From: Leptobrachium leishanense
Taxonomy: Eukaryota; Chordata; Amphibia; Anura; Megophryidae
Length of the DNA stretch: 64,000 nt
Assembly: GCA_009667805.1 (NCBI GenBank)
Contig: CM019063.1
Span: 85,711,877-85,775,876, forward strand
Direction: 5' to 3'
This document shows positions 35,950 through 48,258 of the stretch, in pieces; the stretch's first letter is position 1, and every line of letters begins with the position of its first letter. The notes under the pieces are model-generated. The model saw nothing but the letters and a program-made list of their open reading frames with translations, was not told the DNA's origin and searched no databases. Made by a program: the position numbers and the translations under genes.

Positions 35950-38770
35950 ATGGACAGACTGGGAGACACTTGCAGCGCCAGCACGGCTGGCGAGGGACAT
36001 GCTGGGAAACACTGTGCAGCACAGCCGGCGAGGGACAGGCTGGAAGACACTGCAGCACAGCTGGTGAGGGACACCCTGGGAGACACTGTGTAGCACAGCT
36101 GGCGAGGGACAGGCTGGGAGACACTGCAGCACAGCTGGCGTGGGACAAGGTGGGAGACACTGTGCAGGCAGCGCAGCTGGCGAGGGACAAACTGGGAGAC
36201 ACTGTGCAGCACAGCTGACGAGGGACAGGCTGGGAGACACCGTGCAGCACAGCTGACGAGGGACAGGCTGGGAGACACCGTGCAGCACAGCTGACGAGGG
36301 ACAGGCTGGGAGAAACTGCAGCACAGCTGGCGAGGGACAGGCTGGGAGACACTGTGCAGCACAGCTGACGAGGGACAGGCTGGGGGACACTGTGCAGCAC
36401 AGCTGACGAGGGACAGGCTGGGAGACACTGCAGCACAGCTGGCGAGGGACACCCTGGGAGACACTGTGTAGCACAGCTGGCGAGGGACAGGTTGGGAGAC
36501 ACAGTGCAGCACAGCTGGTGAGGGACAGGCTAGGAGACACCGTGCAGCACAGCTGACGAGGGACAGGCTGGGAGACACCGTGTAGCACAGCTGACGAGGG
36601 ACAGGCTGGGAGAAACTGTGCAGCACAGCTGGCGAGGGACAGGCTGGGAGACACTGTGCAGCACAGCTGACGAGGGACAGGCTGGGGGACACTGTGCAGC
36701 ACAGCTGACGAGGGACAGGCTGGGAGACACTGCAGCACAGCTGGCGAGGGACACCCTGGGAGACACTGTGTAGCACAGCTGGCGAGGGACAGGCTGGGAG
36801 ACACCGTGCAGCACAGCTGACGAGGGACAGGCTGGGAGACACTGTGCAGGCAGCGCAGCTAGCGAGGGACAAACTGGGAGACACCGTGCAGCACAGCTGA
36901 CGAGGGACAGGCTGGGAGACACTGTGCAGCACAGCTGGCGAGGGACAGGCTGGGAGACACCGTGCAGCACAGCTGACGAGGGACAGGCTGGGAGACACCG
37001 TGCAGCACAGCTGACGAGGGACAGGCTGGGAGAAACTGTGCAGCACAGCTGGCGAGGGACAGGCTGGGAGACACTGTGCAGCACAGCTGACAAGGGACAG
37101 GCTGGGGGACACTGTGCAGCACAGCTGACGAGGGACAGGCTGGGAGACACTGCAGCACAGCTGGCGAGGGACACCCTGGGAGACACAGTGCAGCACAGCT
37201 GGCGAGGGACAGGCTGGGAGACACCGTGCAGCACAGCTGACGAGGGACAGGCTGGGAGACACCGTGCAGCACAGCTGACGAGGGACAGGCTGGGAGAAAC
37301 TGTGCAGCACAGCTGGTGAGGGACAGGCTGGGAGACACTGTGCAGCACAGCTGACGAGGGACAGGCTGGGGGACACTGTGCAGCACAGCTGACGAGGGAC
37401 AGGCTGGGAGACACTGCAGCACAGCTGGTGAGGGACACCCTGGGAGACACTGTGTAGCACAGCTGGCGAGGGACAGGCTGGGAGACACTGTGCAGCACAG
37501 CTGGCGTGGGACAGGGTGGGAGACACTGTGCAGGCAGCGCAGCTGGCGAGGGACAAACTGGGAGACACCGTGCAGCACAGCTGACGAGGGACAGGCTGGG
37601 AGACACTGTGCAGCACAGCTGGCGAGGGACAGGCTGGGAGACACCGTGCAGCACAGCTGACGAGGGACAGGCTGGGAGACACTGTGCAGGCAGCGCAGCT
37701 GGTGAGGGACAAACTGGGAGACACCGTGCGGCACAGCTGACGAGGGACAGGCTGGGAGACACTGTGCAGCACAGCTGGCGAGGGACAGGCTGGGAGACAC
37801 TGTGCAGCACAGCTGACGAGGGACAGGCTGGGAGACACTGCAGCACAGCTGGCGAGGGACACCCTGGGAGACACTGTGTAGCAAAGCTGGCGAGGGACAG
37901 GTTGGGAGACACAGTGCAGCACAGCTGGCGAGGGACAGGCTGGGAGACACCGTGCAGCACAGCTGACGAGGGACAGGCTGGGAGACCCGGTGCAGCACAG
38001 CTGACTAGGGACAGGCTGGGAGAAACTGTGCAGCACAGCTGGCGAGGGACAGGCTGGGAGACACTGTGCAGCACAGCTGACAAGGGACAGGCTGCGGGAC
38101 ACTGTGCAGGACAGCTGACGAGGGACAGGCTGGGAGACACTGCAGCACAGCTGGCGAGGGACACCCTGGGAGACACTGTGTAGCACAGCTGGCGAGGGAC
38201 AGGCTGGGAGACACTGTGCAGCACAGCTGGCGTGGGACAGGGTGGGAGACACTGTGCAGGCAGCGCAGCTGGCGAGGGACAAACTGGGAGACACCGTGCA
38301 GCACAGCTGACGAGTGACAGGCTGGGAGACACTGTGCAGCACAGCTGGCGAGGGACAGGCTGGGAGACACCGTGCAGCACAGCTGACAAGGGACAGGCTG
38401 GGAGACACTGTGCAGGCAGCGCAGCTGGCGAGGGACAAACTGGGAGACACCGTGCAGCACAGCTGACGAGGGACAGGCTGGGAGACACTGTGCAGCACAG
38501 CTGACGAGGGACAGGCTGGGGGACACTGTGCAGCACAGCTGGTGAGGGACAGGCTGGGAGACACCGTGCAGCACAGCTGACAAGGGACAGGCTGGGAGAC
38601 ACTGTGCAGGCAGCGCAGCTGGCGAGGGACAAACTGGGAGACACCGTGCAGCACAGCTGACGAGGGACAGGCTGGGAGACACTGTGTAGCACAGCTGACG
38701 AGAGACAGGCTGGGGGACACTGTGCAGCACAGCTGGTGAGGGACAGGCTGTGAGACACTGTGCAGCGCCA
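35950..38770. repeat. 38-bp minisatellite array
   Basis: About 74 tandem copies of a 38-bp unit (AGGCTGGGAGACACYGTGCA followed by GCACAGCTGRCGAGGGAC). Length variants include 36-bp units lacking GT and units with GCAGGCAGCG insertions. Marker variants recur in order: GTGGGACAGGGTGGGAGAC occurs at about 37506 and 38232, which suggests a higher-order unit of about 726 bp. Because 38 is not a multiple of 3 and the unit lacks stops, all three minus frames stay open for hundreds of codons. No start context or codon bias supports a gene. Confidence 0.93.
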
Positions 38771-40773
38771 ACCAGGAACTTGGTGCAAATTTTTCACTTG
38801 TTCCCCCCTCCCTTTCAGCTATATGGAATCTTGTCAGAATTCCAAAATACAGAATGTCCCGAAATCTGAAAACCTTGCGATCAAGAACGTTTTGGATAGG
38901 ATAGGATATAGTATATATTGTATGGTCATGAACTACATTGTCACAAAATATGGAGAGGTATCATTTCAGCCCTTGCAGATGATATCCCTTTCTCTCACCC
39001 TAATTCCTGCTTTTAGGCATATCACGCTGTCGACTTTAAGATAACGTCATTGTATTTAATTTTATTTATTTATTTGCAAAGTATTTTACCAGGAAGGATG
39101 CTAACCTTGTACTTTTTATTCAGTTTATACGTCTTGTACATCTGGACTAGTCAACTACCTGTATCTTATGTACTTTGCTGCTCTCTATTCTGACATGAAC
39201 AAAATAAAACCGTTAAAAATTGTATGGAAAAAAACATATGGAGTGCTAAAAGATTTAACAAAAATGCTATCTAAGGCGACTGACTATATTGCAGTGTAAA
39301 AAAATTCACACAGCCTGGAAATCAGACTTTCTTATTCAGCGTTATCGTGAAACGTGTTTTAATAAGCAGTTCCAAACTTAGGTGACAAATAAGAAGTCGA
39401 AAGCGGAAAGCAAAAAAAATCAGCATTAATTACAGGCCAAACAAAGTGATAAAAGAATGCTTTGGCTGACTCTAAACCTCTAAAGAACTGGGAATGCAGT
39501 GCTAACGAGATGCTGTAATTGTGATTGCCTACCTGGTACCGTGACATGCATCGCTTCCCATTGGTATAAATCATGTCACATGTGAAGTGCGATAGGAAGC
39601 TCAGTTCTTTCATTCCGCTTCTACAGATTAACAAATGCGCTCGATCTAGACAGATTTGGCAGATTATCGCTCAATGGAAAAGAAGAGCATTTATCTGCTT
39701 ATAGCTATTATGGGAATGTCATTTTTCAGATCAGAGAAGTGGGTTTCCGCAGGACTGTATGACAGGTGAGCCGGTGCAAATGTTTCTTTTATTTTGCGTA
39801 GTGAGGTCATTTAATTATTGTCAGCCTCGATACCTGCTCGACACTACATGAGATTTTTATGTTATCTGTGCCTGAAGGAGAGCATTGCAGTTTTAGTGTA
39901 AAATAACTAGAAAAAAGGGTCTTTTTTTTGTCTTTTTCTTATAATATAATTTGTATTTTATAGCATCGGGTGCGTATTATAGACTTATTACTACCTGAAT
40001 GTCAACAACTATTGAACTTATGGAGGAAGACAAAAACTCAAATTAAAATCCCCCTTATGGCAGGTTACAATTAAGAAATAATATAAATAATTGAGGAAAA
40101 AAACACTTGCATTGTTCAAGCAAATGAAGGAAATGCTTTGCCCTCTGCAGCTTTGATTTGAACGGACGTGTAGATGTTTTTCATAATTGTTTACATTATT
40201 TCTTGTTGTCTGAATTTCCTTATATTTAGGGCTTTTTATTCTATGGTAGGAACCCGAAAGGTATTCTTTTTTTATTGTGGTACCCGATACGTCTGTGTAC
40301 GTTTTAATATTGCTTGCTGACTCGGCATGCTAAAGGCCAAGAGGAATTTTATTTACAGATAAATACATATGTTGCACGTAAATGATTCAGCCGCTCGTGG
40401 ATATCATATGGTCATATGTCCTCATTCGCAGTGCGCGGATTTAAATTTATATTATAGAATATGCTTACACAGATGCTGAACGAGCTCATTGCTGCTTATA
40501 AATAACTATCCATTCCCGTTCCTGGATAGCAAGATTTTTTCCTATTTTGCTTTAAAATGGCTTTGATTTATTGTAATTATTATCATTATTATATGCGAGT
40601 AACAGGATGAAATCCCTCTTACAGCGGACATAGTAGGAATGAAATCTCCGGATATAGGGCACGGCGAGCATGTGGTGATTTATCTAATAATCTTTTAAGA
40701 CGACTTTGGGTCAGTAACAGCTGAAAGGCACAATATGTTTAGATCTGAATATCCAACACATATTAAATTAGTG
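38771..40773. other. Intergenic sequence with minor repeat fragments
   Basis: 39055-39100 contains a reversed piece of the LINE/SINE tail (AAGTATTTTACCAGGAAGGAT). 39160-39222 looks like a LINE 3' end with AATAAAAC. Otherwise I see no gene, RNA or bounded element. Confidence 0.45.
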
Positions 40774-40781
40774 GTGTAAAC

Positions 40782-41359
40782 TAGAGATGTGCAATTTGTT
40801 TTGTTCCGAATCAAAATTTGGATGAAGTTCACCATTTTCGTATTTCGGGACCATTTCCGAAAACAAAATATCGGCCGTCTGAAAATTTCAGATCGATCCG
40901 AAATTTCAGCATGATTCGGATCGGCGATTCGGATCGTTTTGGGTGATTCGAATCAGTTGGTTTTTCGTTTTTTATGACTTATTTCATTTTTTATTGGTTA
41001 TTTAAGAATGGGAAGTAGATTACTACCAATAAAATGAAAGTTTCTTTACTTATTTATTTTTTTAGGATTTTTCAGGCATTGTTTGGGTGAAATTTTCGAT
41101 TTTCTAACATTTTTTTAAAAGAAACAAGGCTTTTTAACCCATAGGTTTCAATGTAGCATATGAATCCGCACACTACGGGGCAGCATCTAGCTGATCCGAA
41201 TCACTCGAAACAATCAGAATCGCCAACACAATCCGAGAGTCGCCGAAACGATCTGAATCACCGAATCGATCCGAAAGAAAAACTGTCCGAAATGAACCGA
41301 AACGAAAATAAACACCCCAAAAACCCAAACAAAACAAAAAAAAGTCATGCACATTTCTA
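40782..41359. mobile_element. hAT-like MITE
   Basis: The termini TAGAGATGTGCA and TGCACATTTCTA form inverted repeats (11 of 12). The flanks GTGTAAAC (40774-40781) and GCGTAAAA (41360-41367) agree at 6 of 8, a possible aged 8-bp hAT TSD. The interior is rich in CGAAT/GATCCGA repeats. No ORF of note. Confidence 0.65.
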
Positions 41360-41399
41360 GCGTAAAATGCCATTTATATAGTAACAAACAAAATACCAT

Positions 41400-42338
41400 T
41401 GTAGCGCTGTTTAAAACTGTGTTGCTGCAATTACTCGGTTTTAGCCACCAGAGGGAGACAAAAGCCATATGGACTATGCGGGACCTTAACGAACTACAAT
41501 ATCCATCAGGCTTTGCAGCGGATACAAGAAGTGGGTGGAACAGAGGGGAAGGACGTAAGCAGCCTCATGCGGAGGAGCGCCAGTGTGAGCGGAGCGGCAA
41601 AAGGCAGAGGACGCAAGTGAGACTGCCAGGGATCGAGACCAGGCCGGAGCGCCGACGCTACCTCGAAGGCACTGGAGATCGGGACAGTAACTTGCGGAGG
41701 CATACCCATTGTCGCTGAGAGGTTTGCACAGAACATCAGTTCCAGTTGGACCCCCTGTAAGGAGACCGCGATGATCCATAGGGAGTGCAGGCGGTAGGCC
41801 GTAGTTCTTGTGTTGGAGATCGGACGAGCAAGAGAGCGGATTCGGTGACACAGAGTTCCGGAGGACAAGCGGAGAGACATCCTTGATCAGGCAGTGGGAC
41901 AGACTGTCTAACGGATGGGAGAGAGGCCTTACAGGCTGCAAGTCCGAGTATAACCCAGCACGCTGCATTGTTGTTCAATTCTACAGGGCCCCAACGTGAC
42001 TAGTCGAAGAATTGCTTATTCCATTCACTGGCCAGTTGAATACGGTACCCGGGTACTCGAATCAATACACGTACACCTTTTTGAGACATTACACTCACTG
42101 GATTTACACTGCAGAACTGAGGGGGTTAATCCGTTTTTTCTTTGCCGCGCATGTTTTTCCCACATTACGAAATCCTGTCGTTCATATACCGTATTTACAT
42201 TATATGTGTCACTTTATTGGGATCAGTAAAGTATATAATCTATAAAAATCCACAACAGTGCTGGTGTATATTTATTCCCTAGTGCGGTGAGACTAACCCG
42301 AGGTTAATTCAGCGGCTCCTCCGGGAGTGAGCGCTACA
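41400..42338 (+). mobile_element. Candidate solo LTR (939 bp)
   Basis: It begins TGTAGCGCT and ends AGCGCTACA (perfect 9-bp inverted termini, TG...CA). CCAT flanks it on both sides (41396-41399, 42339-42342). A TATA-rich stretch and AGTAAAG lie at 42215-42245. The orientation is inferred from these. No internal coding region exists, so it is either a solo LTR or a MITE with LTR-like ends. Confidence 0.6.
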
Positions 42339-42997
42339 CCATTTACAGTAACAAACTGAGATAGCACCTGCCCCGGAATATATCTCTGATTATATCTCAC
42401 ACTCAGAAGCATAATGAAGAAACTTCACAAAATTAGAACATGGGAAACTCACTACATTTTCTAGGGGATGGATTATGATGTAGTGCTGTGAGATGCCAGA
42501 GTATTATTTTCTATTGGCGGCCACGCTACCCTGGGGCTGTATATATGTAACCCAATAGGTGTTCAAAAACACAAAACAAGAAAAGGTCCTTATGGCGCAA
42601 TCGTGTGACCAAGGTTAGATGTTACTTTACAAGTATCTAGCAAGTATTATAATATCAGATACCTTAGTATGTACTAAAAAATACAATAGTGCATCACATA
42701 AAGTGCTAAGTGCATAATATTAGTCCTATAATACACCTATATAGTGCTAAACTTATGTTATATATATGCGATATGCACTGCCGGATACAAATCAATCAAT
42801 TTGTTGTTCCACCATTGGGTGATGAGAATATATATATATATATGAGCAACAATTTATAATGAATATCCAATGGATAGTGATCCTATTACAGAGTGACTGC
42901 AAAATAATTCTTTATTCATCAAAGGTGGAGATGGAGTTGTGTCATCAGTTTACAAACATATAATGATCAGATGTTTTATTTGTATTTACTGTACAGA
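42339..42997. other. Unassigned AT-rich sequence
   Basis: No gene recognised. It includes an AT microsatellite (42828-42842) and may be part of the PLE-derived sequence interrupted by the CR1 fragment that follows. Confidence 0.4.
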
Positions 42998-43268
42998 CTT
43001 TTAAAAAACGACTGGATGACTTCCTGCAGACACAGAATATTAAGGGTTATAATATTTAATATGTGGGTAAAAACTTCTTAATCCAAGGAGAAATCTGACA
43101 CCATTCTGGGGTCAAGAGGGATTTTTTTCCCAGTGTGTTGCATATTGAAGAGCGATTCAGACTGGGTTTTTTGCCTTCTTTTGAATCAACAGCAGTAGAT
43201 GAAGTGTGAGAGGCTGAACCCGATGGACTCATGTCTTTTCTCAGCCTATGTAACTATGTAACTATATA
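42998..43268 (+). mobile_element. CR1-type LINE 3' end fragment
   Basis: ACTGGATGACTTCCTGC, TTCTGGGGTCAAGAGGGAT, then AACCCGATGGACTCATGTC and the octamer-like tail CTATGTAACTATGTAACTA: a standard amphibian CR1-type 3' end. Confidence 0.78.
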
Positions 43269-44426
43269 CAGTATATATATAATTGTATGTGCAAACGTAG
43301 GTCTGCTTTAGTGACCGTGCAAATGCTATACTACTATAGCTTTGAGGTGATCAAAAGATAGTCCAGACAAAAGGTGAAAAAAAGTTGTATACTTGAAAAG
43401 TTCTAATGTCCACTGGTCCTTGATATGCTTTCTAGAGACCAAATTGTCCTGTTTCTTGGTGCTAAGGCCTCTGCCCAAGCAGACAGTATCACACTCCTTC
43501 TTGGCACAGCAATGTAGGTCTCATGTAGTACCTCAGTGGAAAGGACCAAAAAGAGGCGGCACTCCCATAGCACAATAAAGCATATAAATAGAATATAGGT
43601 ATTTCAAGGTGACCAGCTGATGAAGCCGCGATTTTTATGCGGCGAAACGCGTTCTGGAGCATATTTGTTTTAAATAAATTTTATTGTTTTAAACTTTTGT
43701 TCCTGTTGAAATCGTGCCTTTCTCTGGATCCAAGGTGGTTTTCCTTTGGGTTTCCTAAAAATCAAAAAACCCATGAGCGCCTACTCTAGAGTAAAAATGT
43801 GAGTACAAACCTCGAGTGAATTATATTGTAGACCTTACAGATCTGCACAAGGAGTTTTCTCTCTCTTCTGTCTTCCATTGCACGGTCTTGGATAGAACAT
43901 CTCAGACAAGGTGGGGGTAACCTGAGAAGTTGGAAGGCAATATACCTGCATGTCTGGACCCACTCAGAGCAAGTGATTAGGCTCTACACTTGTGAGTGGG
44001 AAATCAATTGTGTAATATAATTATATTTAAAAGTATACTGTATTGCACTATTATTGTCCCTTTTTCTCCTTATATATACGAGATCCCAAGACCCCAGAAA
44101 GCATCATTTGCGCCTATCCAGGTTATATATTTTATATATTGTGTGTATTGGTATAGGGGAAACCACTATATCCTGGTATTGGCTATCTGGGGTGCGGTGG
44201 TGGTGGATACATACTGTGTGGCGCTGCACCATCCTTTGTATAAATATGTCAAGGTTACACTCACCATTGTGGGAGCCTTTTTATGCCAGGCTCAACCACA
44301 AGGCCCTCGTTGAGGGTTAGTGTCTGGCCCCTTTGCACAGCTTACATTTCATGTTGTCCTCGGATTCCAGCTTGCTCTGTGGAGGTGGATGTCCAGGGGG
44401 AACCAAAGTAGAAAATAATGGGGTCT
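43269..44426 (+). mobile_element. Penelope-like pseudo-LTR fragment
   Basis: Non-coding sequence around a hammerhead motif (43613-43657), with AATAAA at 43672-43677 just downstream. It lacks RT and ends at the L1 TSD. The PLE assignment rests on the hammerhead and its context. Confidence 0.5.
43613..43657 (+). ncRNA. Hammerhead ribozyme-like motif
   Basis: Plus strand: stem I CCAG, core CTGATGA (43617-43623), extra A, stem II GCCGC...GCGGC (43625-43629 with 43639-43643), core GAAAC (43644-43648), GCGTT, then CTGG (43654-43657) closing stem I. Predicted cleavage follows 43653. All core positions match the hammerhead consensus apart from the extra A. Stem III is about 2 bp, as in dimer-acting minimal hammerheads. 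Confidence 0.75.
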
Positions 44427-44441
44427 AGAAAACCTTATAGG
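44427..44441. repeat. L1 TSD, 5' copy
   Basis: AGAAAACCTTATAGG, identical to 51950-51964. Confidence 0.88.
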
Positions 44442-44530
44442 GGGCGTGGCCTGACCAGCGACAGAGATGGATGCCTAGAGAGTGAACTCCCGAATCCGCC
44501 GCTGACTTTTCCGCCCTACCGCATAAGATA

Positions 44531-45552
44531 GTGGATATGGTACGCTCATCTGCTCGCAGGACAACCAAGGGACCAGACACCACCCCTAAAGGGGCACCAA
44601 CGAGCCCTATTACGGCGTATTTTGGCGCTTCTCAACCGCGGCCTACACATCGCTCGACTGCCAAGATGGCGGCTCTTCCCGTGCCTCCGGAGTCATCATT
44701 GCTGGGAGGTCAGTCGGCGATACAGCGCCTAGAACTGTTCATAGCGGATTTACCCACCCGTGCGGAACTACCCACCAGAGCGGATTTTAAAGACATGCTG
44801 GACCGAGTACAAGCGACGTTCGTGCAGGAGATAGCAGACGTCCGCACGGATATCTCAGCGATCGACACGAGGGTGGCACGCCTAGAAGAAACTGCAGTAA
44901 TCCGTCCAGTTTGCTCTCATGAAGGCGACCCGCTAGCGGCACAGCGCCTCTCGGACATGCATCGACGATTGGATGACCTGGAGAATCGGTCACGGAGACA
45001 CAATATAAGGGTGAGAGGAGTTCATGAAGGGGTTACGGAGGTTAAAGATTTTCTCCTGAGAGCATTTGCCCACATATTAAACGGCCCACCCTTGCCTCAC
45101 GCTGCAATAGACAGGGCACATAGAGCGCTCCGTCCCCGGCCGCAATGGATTCAGGCCCTCTGCGAGATATTATATGCCACATCCCGGATTTTGCTCTCAA
45201 AGAGGCGATTATGCTGGAGGCCCGAGCACGCCGCAAATGGCGCTTTGCCGACGAATCCTTTGAACTATTTCAGGACCTCTCTCCGCATACACTACTGGCC
45301 CGAAGCACGTTACGACCTGTTACCCAGCTATTAAAGGACGCTGATATTCCTTATAGATGGGGGTTCCCCTTCTCCCTTCAAGTGCGCCGAAATAACATCT
45401 TACACTCGATCCGCACACCACTTGACGTGGAAAACTTTTTATCTGGGCTACAGCTCCCACAAGTTGAGATTATTGATTGGGAGCAACTTCCCGTCGCAGC
45501 TTCGCCACCAGCACGCAAACCGGACCCATCCCATTTTCAAAGATCACCATGA
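44531..45552 (+). pseudogene. L1 ORF1 protein, one frameshift
   Basis: The first frame (44531-45334) has a basic, Pro-rich N-terminus, a heptad region (VQATFVQEIADVRTDISAID; LSDMHRRLDDLENR) and the RRM start SRRHNIRVRGVHEGV. At about 45145 the reading moves to a second frame (45145-45552) with DIICHIPDFALKEAIMLEAR, LFQDLSPHTLLARS and ADIPYRWGFPF, the ORF1 C-terminal domain. One indel explains it. The layout equals that of the ORF1 at 21616-22377. Confidence 0.82.
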
Positions 45553-47329
45553 GCAGGCCAGCGTGGGGAGGACATGTGTCCTGAGAGTACCCGACCTACT
45601 CCTACTCAAGCCCGTTCAAGATCCCCCACATAGCGAAAGGGACTCTATCATGATGTGCGGGTGGTTCTGGGCGAGGACTATCTAGTACGTTATTATGTTG
45701 TCACCTAGTGCAGCCACGGAGGCGATGGTGCAGAAGCTCACTATTCAACTATACGGCTCTCAGCCCGCTGTTACTTGGCAGAATAACTCACAATATTTCA
45801 CTGTGCCTTGCGTATATGAGTAGTGACTAAATTGCGGTGACTTGTATGCAAGGAACTCTGGATACACGCACAGATTGCCACCTTTGGCTGTTACTTCAAG
45901 ACATGGAAGTTCTGATGAGAATTGAGGGCCAGGTGAGATGAGGTGGGTTGGCAGTAGAGGAGCTGGGAGGGAATGAAGGTCACCAGCTTGATAGCTATTT
46001 CCGCATTGTTATGGCATTCAGAAGATTACACCTCTCGCTTTCATAGACGCTTCTGAAGTTTGGCAAGACTGGCAGCTATTTAATTTACGAGGTTCTAGAC
46101 GATAAGTAAGGGGTGGGAGGTATCCTGGGTTTGGGAGGGAGGGGGGATCAGATGGACTGGAGCGTGAGGCGGGGAGACGGAATGTTCTCCAGGGGGTCTG
46201 CTAACTTTCTACCATTGTTACCGTTGGGACTCAAGCACTAAGACTTTAGCGTAGACTCCATTTGTACGATCGCTGCTGATAATACTCTACAAATACGCAT
46301 TTAAATACTGTTCAAGGACTCAGGACGCATAGAGGATTTGGGGAGGTGGGTTGGATCAATAGGGTGGTGGGTGGGAATGTTCTCTTGCATATATGCTAGT
46401 TCTGTAACGTTCTTACAATGTTTGATTTAAATATTTTTTTAAAAAAAACCTCAACAAGAGCACCTGCAATATATCTATAATTGAAGCTATTTCGCCCGCA
46501 CGTGCTTTTTTTGAGGGGTTTCTTTCTTGTTGATTACAGATCCTATTATTTACTGTGTTGTATCTATCCTGGTTCGCTCTTTCTTGTACATTGTACCTTG
46601 CTTATATGTGAAGATGTTGCCCATCTTACGCTAGATAAGAACGCTAACTCACCCAGATCTCCTGTATGGCTTAAACTATGTTGACATATTAGATGTTACC
46701 CGCCCTGATGCGGATGAGCTGTTTGCGATCAGATACATGTCTCCTCTCCTCCTGAGTATTTATATGCCTGACATCCACGGTATATACACTGATGCACTGT
46801 TAGTCGATATTGGCGGACTTCGGGCTCCCTTTCTGAGAGCTACACTCTAACATTTTATCACCTTTCCACCTTTCTGGTCGTGACATATCTACCCTAATGT
46901 TGAAGTGACCCAGGTCACTGGCCTCTTTCTTTCACCCCTGCGAGGTATAGTGCATTTACTCCAATTGTGGGTCCTCCTACCTGACCTTTGGCATTGTGGT
47001 GGTGAGCGACGTCACGATTGGCGCACTTAACGCCTCCTTGTTTTACTGAATCTTCTTTGGTCTCTATCACTGATTCTCTATTGTTCTTTCTCCGATACCA
47101 CACTGGTCTCACCGTACTCCCCTTATAATCTTATTTTATTCTTTTGGGGGGGGAGAGAGAGAGAGAAAGGAAATTTTTCATTTAAAAAAAAAAGGAAAGA
47201 ATTTTTATTTTTTATTTTTTTTATCTCCCTTCCCTTTACCTTTCTCCGTCTCTCACATCCCCTCTTTCTATTCCACCATTTTCAACTTATCCCTCCCCCT
47301 AACATTGACCCTTGTACTCTTCGTCAGGG
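45553..47329. other. L1 inter-ORF region
   Basis: About 1.8 kb without recognisable coding sequence between L1 ORF1 and ORF2. It contains a purine-rich GGGGGAGAGAGAGAGAGAAA run and A/T homopolymers at 47140-47220. Such a long spacer is unusual and may contain an undetected insertion. Confidence 0.45.
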
Positions 47330-47369
47330 AACCTACTTCTCTGATAGTGGTACCGCACCCTTTTTACGA

Positions 47370-48258
47370 CCATGTCCCATAAGAACTCACCATACGCTCC
47401 TTGCAATTTACAATTACACTCCAATAATGTTCGTGGTCTTAACATCCCTGAAAATGATCCAGACTCCTCCGTGACCTGAGGGACTCCCGTGCGTCCGTTG
47501 CCTTCCTCCAGGAAACTCATTTTAGATTGGGGTCAGCCCCAACTCTGAAAGATACGCTTTATCCGTTAGGATTCTACGGCAATTATTCACAAAGTAAATC
47601 CCGGGGAGTTGCAATCCTATTTTCCAAGGATGTTCCCTTTCTACTGGATGCCGCGATGGCAGATGAGGGCGGTAGATACATTTTTGTTTGGGGATCCATC
47701 TTGGACACGACCTACTCCTTTGCGTCTATATACCTACCCAACAAAAAACAACATTCTTGTCTTACGCATATCATGCGCTTGCTGGACAACTTCCAGAAGG
47801 GGATTACGATTCTGGCTGGGGACTTTAATGTGGCACTCGATCCTTTGGTGGACTCTTCCATGGGGGCATCGACCACGCCCTCTCACGTCCTGCGTACAAT
47901 TCGCCGGACACTGCATGAACATCGCTTAGTGGATGTTTGGAGAGCACTTCACCCCACGGACCGTGACTATTCTTATTTTTTGCAGGTGCATAGAACTCAT
48001 TCGCGCATAGATTACTTTTTTATGCACTACCATAACCTCAACCTGTCGCGCTCAACGGACATCTTAGCCACAACATGGTCGGACCACGCACCGCTTAACT
48101 TGGTGATACAATCGCCGTTGTTTGCCCCTCGGGAACGTCAGTGGCGACTGAATGTCTCGCTGCTAACTGACTCTCTTATCAATGAGGAACTTCACGCGAC
48201 GCTCGAACGATACTTTGCAGAAAATTCTGCTCCGGATACTCCTATACAAACGATTTGA
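47370..48258 (+). pseudogene. L1 ORF2 APE endonuclease region
   Basis: HSNNVRGLNIPEN (Asn block, ~47410), FLQETHF (Glu block, after a frameshift near 47470), SRGVAILFSKDVPF, ILAGDFNVALDP, RIDYFFMHY and TTWSDHAPLNLVI. These give the APE blocks in order. The frame ends in a TGA at 48256-48258, but the same frame reopens downstream, so this is a single nonsense change. Confidence 0.83.

Noticed and set aside
35898..38797. Very long minus-strand open frames (957, 755, 379 codons) and plus-strand frames up to 225 codons
   Set aside because: All lie in the 38-bp minisatellite. A stop-free unit whose length is not a multiple of 3 opens every frame; there is no splice, start or codon-use evidence for a gene.
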